Below, one piece after another: positions 26,723 to 33,614 of a stretch of DNA of 64,000 bases. The notes beneath the pieces were generated by a model that saw nothing but the letters and a program-made list of their open reading frames with translations, was not told the origin of the DNA and made no database searches. Positions within the stretch are counted from its first letter, which is position 1; each line of letters starts with the position of its first letter. This DNA comes from Blautia sp. SC05B48. Lineage in GTDB: Bacteria; Bacillota; Clostridia; Lachnospirales; Lachnospiraceae. The stretch lies in assembly GCF_005848555.1 (NCBI RefSeq), contig NZ_CP040518.1, forward strand, positions 1,177,001 through 1,241,000, read 5' to 3'. Both the position numbers and the translations under genes were made by a program.

Positions 26723-27377
26723 TACAATTCATCTCCTCCTTGCGGAATAGTGAAATTCCAAAATCTGTCCGATACTCCATTTTGCCAACCAGGTATAGCA
26801 ATAGTTCCATGACTTTAATACGCATAAGGTAATTGCGGTACTGTTCCGGCAGCAAGAGCAGTTCGGTAAAAATATGCTCCACACTTTTTGTTGCGGGTGC
26901 TATAAAGCATCCGCCCGCTGTAAAAAGTCCTTGAAAATCCATGTCCTCGTCAAACGCGATTGTTCCCAGCATGATATTCAGGCTGTTTATGATCTGCGGC
27001 AGATAAGCCACCACTGAAACACCAACAAAAGGTTCTTCTCCAAAATCACAGCTTTTCAGGTGGCTTGCACCATTGAAAACAGAAATATAATGGTCGCTCA
27101 TAATCATCTCCGGCTGGTCGCTGAACAGCATATTCACTCGCCCATGAAAGCAATAGGTGACTTCAATAAAACGATCTATACATTGGATATTTTTTTGAAT
27201 TGGAGTTGTGATATGAACATTGCTATAAACAATTTCAGCACCAGGCATCACTTCAAAGCTCTGCATGGTGCCTTTCCCAAATTTGGGAGAAATTGTATAT
27301 ATCTTTGAATCCTTTTCAACGGAACAGTTACCAATCAGCTCATGGAAGAACAGGAGGTCATTTTCCATTCTCCTCAA
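26715..27377 (-). CDS. AraC-type sensor domain protein lacking a DNA-binding domain
   Basis: About 220 residues from the TTG at 27377 (AGGAGG 7 nt upstream); the ATG at 27368 is the alternative but is badly spaced. The sequence is like the N-terminal ligand domain of the YbtA-like AraC proteins (FIEVTYCFHGRV, ISVFNGASHL, YLPQIINSLN, IFTELLLLPEQYRNYLMRIKVMELLLYLV) and stops where the two helix-turn-helices should begin. It lies inside operon 2, overlapping genes on both sides, so it is not a random fragment. It may bind the same ligand as, or form dimers with, the full AraC protein at 30491-31489, damping or tuning it. Confidence 0.65.
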   Translation of the reverse strand: MRRMENDLLFFHELIGNCSVEKDSKIYTISPKFGKGTMQSFEVMPGAEIVYSNVHITTPIQKNIQCIDRFIEVTYCFHGRVNMLFSDQPEMIMSDHYISVFNGASHLKSCDFGEEPFVGVSVVAYLPQIINSLNIMLGTIAFDEDMDFQGLFTAGGCFIAPATKSVEHIFTELLLLPEQYRNYLMRIKVMELLLYLVGKMEYRTDFGISLFRKEEMNCNE

Positions 27378-28851
27378 GGTTCTGCCTCCTTTCTGACCGC
27401 AAGAAAAAATCATGTAGTCGATGCAGATTGTCGGGGGAAAGTGGGTAATCTTCCTGCTGTTTTCCGTTATCTAAATGAATCACTCTTGTACAGGCTGCCG
27501 CTAAAAATTCGTAATCATGGGTTACAACAAAAATTACCTTTCCCATTTTGGAAAGCGTTTGAAATAACCCCGCAACCTGAATCATGCTGTCATAATCAAG
27601 TCCGCTAGTTGGTTCATCAAAAATTAAAACATCCTTACAGCATACCATACTGACCGCCACGGCTGCACGCTGCTTCTGCCCCCCGGAAAGTGTATTGGGA
27701 TGATGAGTACGGTACTCATAAATACCCAGCCGTTCCATTGCCTGTTTTGCTGCATCCAGATCAGGATGCTTAATTCCAAATACACATTCCTTTTCCAATG
27801 TATCGGCAAATAACTGATAGCTTACGTCCTGCATCACCATATAGGAGCGTTTTAACCGGCTCTTTGCGTTCAGTTCTTTACCATCCCAAAGAATTTGTCC
27901 CGTACAGTTTGTGTGCAGGCCGCATAGTGTTCTGGAAAATGTAGATTTCCCGGCTCCGTTATGGCCGATAATTCCTATGATTTCTCCCGGTGCCGCACTC
28001 AAATTCAAATCGTCTAGAACCGGCTTTTTCTTATAGAACAAGGATAAGTTCCTGACTTCCAAAATCGGCTTTTGAGAATTTTCAGCAAAGGCTCTTGGCT
28101 GTACCTTTGACAAATCTAAAGCGCGAAGTCCCATACTATGCCGCTGTTCTTCAGGAATAGAAAGAAACTGGCTTGGAGAAAACACAGCAGATATAGCCCC
28201 GTTTTCCATATACGCAATGCGGTCAACTAATTCCCTCAGATAATAAATCCTATGTTCTGCAATTAGAATGGTCTTGCCTTGTTTCTTTAGGAGTTCAAGT
28301 GTACGCCGCAAATCCTCAATAGCATCCATATCCAGATTGGACGATGGTTCATCTAACAAGTAAATACTCGGAGACATAGCATAGATGGACGCAAACGCCA
28401 CCTTTTGTTTTTCACCGCCAGACAATTCAAATATGCTTCTCCCGGTCAGATGGGCTATATCCAAATCCGCAACTGTCTTTGAAATGCGTTCTTTCATTTT
28501 TTCTCTTGGATAAGTCAGATTTTCCATTCCAAAGGAGATTTCACTGTCTGTATCTACATTAAAAAATTGAGAGCGTGGATTTTGGAATACAGACCCCACA
28601 TACTCGGACACTTCGTATATGGGATAATCCTGTATATCTTTACCGTCAACATAGGTTGTGCCGGTGACTTCTCCCGCATAAAAGTATGGAATCAGTCCAT
28701 TCACAAGACGGGTCAATGTGGTTTTCCCACAGCCGCTTCGCCCACACAACAGCACACACTCGCCTTTGTTGATTGTCAAATCAACATCGCGCAGTCCGCC
28801 ATTTTGTAATGATTCCTGATAGGTAAAAGAAACCTTGTCAAAACGGATCAT
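27358..28851 (-). CDS. ECF transporter ATPase, tandem fused EcfA-EcfA', cassette 2
   Basis: 497 residues from the ATG at 28851 (TAATG overlap with the EcfT stop, GGGGG upstream). First half GRSGCGKTT, LSGGEKQK, IYLLDEPSSNLD; second half GHNGAGKST, LSGGQKQRAA, VLIFDEPTSGLD. Both halves are complete. Same architecture as the cassette 1 protein but clearly diverged in sequence. Confidence 0.85.
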   Translation of the reverse strand: MIRFDKVSFTYQESLQNGGLRDVDLTINKGECVLLCGRSGCGKTTLTRLVNGLIPYFYAGEVTGTTYVDGKDIQDYPIYEVSEYVGSVFQNPRSQFFNVDTDSEISFGMENLTYPREKMKERISKTVADLDIAHLTGRSIFELSGGEKQKVAFASIYAMSPSIYLLDEPSSNLDMDAIEDLRRTLELLKKQGKTILIAEHRIYYLRELVDRIAYMENGAISAVFSPSQFLSIPEEQRHSMGLRALDLSKVQPRAFAENSQKPILEVRNLSLFYKKKPVLDDLNLSAAPGEIIGIIGHNGAGKSTFSRTLCGLHTNCTGQILWDGKELNAKSRLKRSYMVMQDVSYQLFADTLEKECVFGIKHPDLDAAKQAMERLGIYEYRTHHPNTLSGGQKQRAAVAVSMVCCKDVLIFDEPTSGLDYDSMIQVAGLFQTLSKMGKVIFVVTHDYEFLAAACTRVIHLDNGKQQEDYPLSPDNLHRLHDFFLRSERRQNLEENGK

Positions 28852-29591
28852 TAGCCTGCACCCCCTTTCAATTTCAGCCAGATTGACACTGACATAAACA
28901 AAGTGAACAGGATAAAGCATACAGCATCCGCAACATTAAAGTGGATTTCCTGCAAGCAGGTTCGGGGCTTCGGATTTTCCAGCCCCCTTGTAACAGCCGC
29001 CGCCGATAATTCATCCGCCACTTTCAGTGCTGACATCATCATCGGAACATAGATACATTCCACTGTTCGGGCCGGATGGGTTAGCAGACTTTTTACGGTT
29101 GGAGCTACATCGCGCATCCGCATGGCATCGCTGATATAGCCCCAGTCCTCATGCACCATAGGAAAATAACGGAGCATGACCGTCAGAGGAATAACCATTG
29201 CTTTTGGCATATGAATACGGTTCATGGTCGCCATAAATTCATTTACCCTTGTCGTGCTGACTAAAATACCTCCGAGCATGGCACAAGGAAAGATTTTACG
29301 GATAAATACGGTAAATGTTACAATCGCAATCTGCAAAGTCCCTGTCAAATAATTTGTTCCAATGATATGCAGAACAACCATTCCCGCATAGATAGCAGCC
29401 ATTCTTACCGTAAACCGCTTTGCTCCTACAAGGACGCCGAGAATCACAACGCATACAACCAGCGCAATCTCATAGAGTAAAGAGGGCGCAAGGAACAACG
29501 CAACATTTCCGACGATCAACAGATATAGTTTTGTGCGAGGGTCTAAATGTAATGTGGCAAGTGTGTCTTTTGTTTGCAGTTGCATCTCCAT
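28851..29591 (-). CDS. ECF transporter T component, cassette 2
   Basis: 246 residues, hydrophobic, with RMRDVAPTVKSLLTHPART and AAAVTRGLENPK as T-component coupling features. It starts at 29591 with a TAATG overlap with the S-component stop and ends overlapping the ATPase start. It begins MEMQLQTKDTLATLHLDPRTKL, an EcfT N-terminus also seen in cassette 1 (LLDPRCKI). Confidence 0.8.
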   Translation of the reverse strand: MEMQLQTKDTLATLHLDPRTKLYLLIVGNVALFLAPSLLYEIALVVCVVILGVLVGAKRFTVRMAAIYAGMVVLHIIGTNYLTGTLQIAIVTFTVFIRKIFPCAMLGGILVSTTRVNEFMATMNRIHMPKAMVIPLTVMLRYFPMVHEDWGYISDAMRMRDVAPTVKSLLTHPARTVECIYVPMMMSALKVADELSAAAVTRGLENPKPRTCLQEIHFNVADAVCFILFTLFMSVSIWLKLKGGAG

Positions 29592-30196
29592 TACACTACT
29601 CCGGCCTTTTCAAAATGCTTTTTCAATAGTTTCTGGCCTACAAGACCGCTGATAGCAGCACAGATCAACACGCCGATAATCATTGCCGGGAGCATCCAGT
29701 TTTGCGCGGTTGAAACCATTGTGTCCATATAGGTCTGTTCTGTTCCCTTTTCTACCAAATATTGCACATAGGCGTCGCGGTCAAACCAAAGCATACCGTA
29801 GGAGAAAACTGGGCTGAGAACAAAAATCATGTAGGACAACAGGTTACGCCCTTTGTTTCTAAAGTTCCCGGAACCGGCCAGCAGATCGGCCACAACGCCG
29901 AGAATACAATATGCCAAACACATAGACCAGTACATACCGAGTACGAACAGTACACCTCCTACCAAAATACCGGTGACAATGATTGGGCCATGCTTCGGCA
30001 CCTTCGCCAGTATCAGCATATAAACCGGGCCGCACAGCAGCGCAATAGACAGCGGGCAAAGGAAAGTCAGTACAGGGAAGAACCCAAAGATAGCTTCGCC
30101 AATCATGGCGCATACCATGTACAAAGCAGCAAGGATGCCGGTGGTAATCAAATCACGCACAGATAGCCCTTTTTTCATTTGTTGTGAATTAGACAT
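29591..30196 (-). CDS. MptD/Trep_Strep-family ECF S component, cassette 2
   Basis: 201 residues from the ATG at 30196 (GGAGG nine nt upstream; a TTG lies two codons earlier). Membrane helices throughout, N-terminal LSVRDLITTGILAALYMV and C-terminal GQKLLKKHFEKAGVV, which matches the cassette 1 protein in position. It is the first gene of operon 2. Substrate unknown; iron or metal chelates are inferred from the neighbours. Confidence 0.8.
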   Translation of the reverse strand: MSNSQQMKKGLSVRDLITTGILAALYMVCAMIGEAIFGFFPVLTFLCPLSIALLCGPVYMLILAKVPKHGPIIVTGILVGGVLFVLGMYWSMCLAYCILGVVADLLAGSGNFRNKGRNLLSYMIFVLSPVFSYGMLWFDRDAYVQYLVEKGTEQTYMDTMVSTAQNWMLPAMIIGVLICAAISGLVGQKLLKKHFEKAGVV

Positions 30197-30275
30197 TTTC
30201 AACGTCCTCCTATTTATTATTTGCTGGCAGAAGCCTCATTGACCTACGCACAAAATCGTGATAGAATTGCTGTGA

Positions 30276-30333
30276 TTAGAGTCAGCTAACCAGCCAGTAA
30301 TGCCATTCTACTCAGTGATTTTTTTTGTGTCAA
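30276..30333 (-). promoter_or_regulatory. promoter and dyad of transporter operon 2
   Basis: TTGACA (30328-30333), 17-bp spacer, TAGAAT (30305-30310): a near-consensus sigma-A promoter. Downstream at about +9 to +22 is TTAG-AGTCAG-CTAA (30276-30289). The AraC gene is divergent, so this region of about 290 bp controls both directions; no other gene is seen in it. Confidence 0.7.
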
Positions 30334-30490
30334 ATCCGGCAAAAAAGGTCAAAACAGGAGTTAAAAGTGGAAAAACAACCGGATATATCAGTGCTTTTTG
30401 TGGTTTTGCTGACAGCCTTTGCGACATTTTGGAGCATAAAAAAAGATACTGCGGATTATTCCGACTACATAAGAAACGGGGGTGAGCAGG

Positions 30491-31489
30491 ATGCAGACCG
30501 ATTCTACACAGGCCGCGCACGAATTAGGGGATGCTTCTTTTTATCTGCATGATTATCATTTTCGACAGGATAATCATAATGGAATCTGCACCTTGCAGCC
30601 GCAAAACAGACAAGGCTATGGAAATATCTATCAGGTTCAACCGACAGATGGATTATTCCTGTCAACCGGAAGCTGGATACCATACGCCTCAATGGAACGT
30701 AAATATGAGATCAATCAAAAGCTGGTGAAAATTTATTATTTGGAATCCGGCGGTGTTACCCTGATCCAGAATGGGCGGAAAGCCCAACCCATCACAGAGG
30801 GAATCCACCTTTATCTAAATAAGCCGTCACAAGGGCGAGTATTATATCAACCCAATATACCAATCAGCTATGCGTCAGTTTTGCTGTTTGAAGATTACAT
30901 AGAGAAAAATCTGCAAGACCGTTTTACCCCGGACGATTTTGACTATGCAGAGGTTTATGATTGGAAAGCTTTTGATTATAATACCCCGGAAATTGGAACC
31001 CTGTTTTTGCAGATACGGGATAAACTGATTGCTGGCGAAACCTCCCGTCTTTACTACGAAAGCAAAGTGGGTGAACTGCTTTCTATTGTGGCAGGCAACT
31101 TTCATAAACAGCGACAGGAGATAGCATCTAAACACCAGTCTCTTTCCAAACAAGAGAAAAAGGCGCTGGAATCTGTACGTCTGGCTATTGAACAGAATAT
31201 TTTAAACCCACCAGAACTCTCGCAGCTTTGCAAAATAGCAGCAATGGGACAAACTAAACTTCGAGAATCATTCAAAAAAATGTATGGTGTTCCTATTGGG
31301 ACATACATTCGACAATCCAAAATGAAATATGCTTCACTGTTACTTAAAAAGAATGAATTATCAATTTCATCTATAGCCAAACATTTAGGGTATCAAAACG
31401 CAAGTAAATTTTCTAGCGCTTTTAAAAACTATTTTAATCAATCGCCTGAAATTTACCGAAAAAATAATTATAATATGCGTAAAGATTAG
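30491..31489 (+). CDS. AraC-family activator, cassette 2
   Basis: 332 residues from the ATG at 30491 (GGGGGTGAG upstream; a GTG lies at 30482). The N-terminal sensor part is about 1-220; the C-terminal AraC domain has LSQLCKIAAMGQTKLRESFKKMYG and LSISSIAKHLGYQNASKFSSAFKNYFNQSPEIYR. It is the only plus-strand gene of the element in this window and diverges from operon 2. It differs strongly from the cassette 1 AraC protein, so it likely answers to a different ligand. Confidence 0.85.
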   Translation: MQTDSTQAAHELGDASFYLHDYHFRQDNHNGICTLQPQNRQGYGNIYQVQPTDGLFLSTGSWIPYASMERKYEINQKLVKIYYLESGGVTLIQNGRKAQPITEGIHLYLNKPSQGRVLYQPNIPISYASVLLFEDYIEKNLQDRFTPDDFDYAEVYDWKAFDYNTPEIGTLFLQIRDKLIAGETSRLYYESKVGELLSIVAGNFHKQRQEIASKHQSLSKQEKKALESVRLAIEQNILNPPELSQLCKIAAMGQTKLRESFKKMYGVPIGTYIRQSKMKYASLLLKKNELSISSIAKHLGYQNASKFSSAFKNYFNQSPEIYRKNNYNMRKD

Positions 31490-31534
31490 AATCACTTGCC
31501 ATTTTTTTAGAAATTTTTTAATTATATTATCACA

Positions 31535-31565
31535 AAAAAGAGGCGCTAAGTTTGCACCTCTTTTT
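31535..31565 (+). terminator. intrinsic terminator after the AraC gene
   Basis: AAAAAGAGGCGC and GCACCTCTTTTT pair with one mismatch around a 7-nt loop; the T-run follows at 31561-31565. It can work in both directions and so separates the plus-strand AraC gene from the minus-strand CwlT gene ending at 31652. Confidence 0.75.
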
Positions 31566-31602
31566 ATTGTAAAATTCATACTCATTCTCTAATTTGTTTT
31601 TA

Positions 31603-32944
31603 AAGGTAATCTAAACTATTGAATACGCTCTAAAAATCAACATATTAATTTTCAAAGTATACCATATCCCATGATTGTTCCGTTATTAATGCTATAGCTT
31701 CTCTGGTTCACGGCATTACTGGAGTTTCCTTCCACGGTATATACGGTACTGCCTTCGGTTTTCTCCACGATTCCCACATGGTCTGAGGTTCCGTCCCCGT
31801 TCCAGTCAAAAAAGATCAGGGTTCCGGGTGCTGGGGAATATCCCCGGCTTTTCCACTTTCCCTTGCTCTGGAACCATGCGATTCCATCATCGCACAGGGA
31901 GAATTTTGGCATCTTGCCGCTCTCGATGAGTCCTGCCTGATCCCCACACCAGCTGGCAAAGCAGGCACACCATGCCACATGGCTGTCAAAGCCATACCAC
32001 GACCAGAACTTCTGGCCTCCCTCATTTCCAAGCTGGGTAAGTGCCACCGATACGATCTGGCCGTTGCCTCCAAACAGGCCGGCAAACAATCCGCCGCTGG
32101 AATAATACCGCAGGACATGTGGGACGTACTCTGGGTCGCCATAGGCACTCCATCCGTGCGAAGCCGCCTGCTCGTTGGAAAACTGCAGGGCATTTTCGGC
32201 ACTGTAACCGCCATACTTCCGTATCGCCCACGTTATGTATCCGTTGCCGTAGTTATATCCTTGCAGGGACAGTTTCAGCTTATCCATATCCTGTGGACTG
32301 GTGCATCCGGCTTCCTTCAGGCAGTCTGCATAATACTGGATTCCTACCTGTATGGAGTAATCTGCGTCCTGGATGGCATTGGGACTGTTGGAGTACCTGG
32401 TGTTGTATGGGCACTCACTGCTCTGCATGGGATCGGTTCCCCGGCCGCCGGATTCCTGCATCATGATCGCCTGTATCACGGAAACGTATTCGGGGATTCC
32501 GTACTGGTTGGCATATTTCTGGATAGCTGTTGTATAGGAAAGGACTTCCTGACTCAATGCTTCGTTGCTCTCTGAGCTTCCTGAAAATGCCGCACCGCCA
32601 ATGATTCCGACCATGATAACCAATAAAAGAACGATAACTGCTCCGGCGGCTCCCAGTGCAGCCATCATGGACTGCACGGTTTTCGCTGCCGCTTCCACGG
32701 CGGCTTTGGCTGCCTTGAAGGTATTCTGCCCTGCCCTTGCCGTTTTCTGCATCCGGCGGACGTTATTGGACGTCTGCATGGCAGCTTTCTTCGCCGCCTG
32801 CTTCGCTGCCCTTCGTTCCATCTGCTTCTGCATCCGGGCTGTCAGGGCGTTGGAGCTGGCCGCACGGAGCTTCTGCTCTGGCTGGACGCTGATCTTCGCA
32901 GACTGGGGAGCCGTCTTGATGATACGCTTCTGTATGGTTTTCGG
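31603..32944. repeat. long direct repeat B, copy 2 (inside the intact CwlT gene)
   Basis: Partner of 20521-21862; see there. Recombination between the B copies would delete 11082 bp (cassette 2) and leave cassette 1 with a whole CwlT gene. Confidence 0.85.
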
Positions 32945-33583
32945 CTCCGGCTGTTTCCTTGGTTTTTCTTTAATCCGAATGGTTTCCGGCTGTTTCTGTC
33001 GGATGGCGGTCTGCCTTACTGTATCTTTTGCTTCCTTCTTCTGGCTCTGTTCTCGGATGGAGAGCTGCTTCATTTCTGCTATTTCCTGTCTGTTCTGGAT
33101 TCTTGGTGTCTCCCTGGCAGCCCGGATCTTCTGCTCTTTCGTTTTTACGGCATCTGAAACCACCTTTTGCCGCTGGGCTTCCTGGATCTGTACTTCCCGG
33201 ATCTGTGCTTCCTGAGCTTCCCGGCTGGCAGGATTGGCGGTCTGTGTGTCCCCTGTTCCTCTGGCGGTTTCTTTCTCCGCTTCTTTTTTGCCAGCGGCTC
33301 TCTGTTTGATCTTCTCGTAGGAAGTCTGTGCTGCTGTCTTTCCGGCTCTGGTTACAGTTCTGCCAGTCTTTCTGGCAGCCCATTCCTCTGCGGATGCGAC
33401 TTTTCCACTGGCATACTCGGATGGGGACTGTTCCCCCATGTCATTATCCCTGGCATTTGCAATGGTCTGGGACTTTTCCTTGCTCTCCAGTATGGCCGTC
33501 CGCATCAGCTCCTTCGGGATTCTGGAGGCAGGATTTTTAGTCTTTGGTTTTGTTGTGACTTCTTTGGTTTTGATATCCTTCAT
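31652..33583 (-). CDS. CwlT-like bifunctional cell-wall hydrolase
   Basis: 643 residues, ATG at 33583 after GGAGGTGAGAG. A long basic, Gln/Lys/Arg-rich N-terminal cytoplasmic part (1-310), one transmembrane helix (about 322-345), a lysozyme-like domain (about 355-500, Glu in MMQESGGRG) and a CHAP/NlpC-type peptidase domain (about 505-640, Cys in AWCACFASWCG, His in SDHVGIVE, Asn in VEGNSSN). Such VirB1-like proteins open the peptidoglycan for the transfer channel. It lies at the end of the T4SS gene run. The unusually long basic tail may contact channel ATPases or DNA; that is speculation. Confidence 0.9.
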   Translation of the reverse strand: MKDIKTKEVTTKPKTKNPASRIPKELMRTAILESKEKSQTIANARDNDMGEQSPSEYASGKVASAEEWAARKTGRTVTRAGKTAAQTSYEKIKQRAAGKKEAEKETARGTGDTQTANPASREAQEAQIREVQIQEAQRQKVVSDAVKTKEQKIRAARETPRIQNRQEIAEMKQLSIREQSQKKEAKDTVRQTAIRQKQPETIRIKEKPRKQPEPKTIQKRIIKTAPQSAKISVQPEQKLRAASSNALTARMQKQMERRAAKQAAKKAAMQTSNNVRRMQKTARAGQNTFKAAKAAVEAAAKTVQSMMAALGAAGAVIVLLLVIMVGIIGGAAFSGSSESNEALSQEVLSYTTAIQKYANQYGIPEYVSVIQAIMMQESGGRGTDPMQSSECPYNTRYSNSPNAIQDADYSIQVGIQYYADCLKEAGCTSPQDMDKLKLSLQGYNYGNGYITWAIRKYGGYSAENALQFSNEQAASHGWSAYGDPEYVPHVLRYYSSGGLFAGLFGGNGQIVSVALTQLGNEGGQKFWSWYGFDSHVAWCACFASWCGDQAGLIESGKMPKFSLCDDGIAWFQSKGKWKSRGYSPAPGTLIFFDWNGDGTSDHVGIVEKTEGSTVYTVEGNSSNAVNQRSYSINNGTIMGYGIL

Positions 33584-33614
33584 CTCTCACCTCCAGTCCC
33601 GATCTGTACTGCTC

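Noticed and set aside
12836-30196. Cassette 2 as a recent duplicate of cassette 1
   Set aside because: Gene content matches, but the proteins are strongly diverged and gene order differs (AraC-like sensor inserted, AraC gene inverted, DtxR lost). Only the flanks are recent duplicates.
30325-30552. 75-codon plus-strand frame with a hydrophobic stretch upstream of the AraC gene
   Set aside because: It overlaps the operon 2 promoter and the AraC start in another frame and has no good ribosome binding site.
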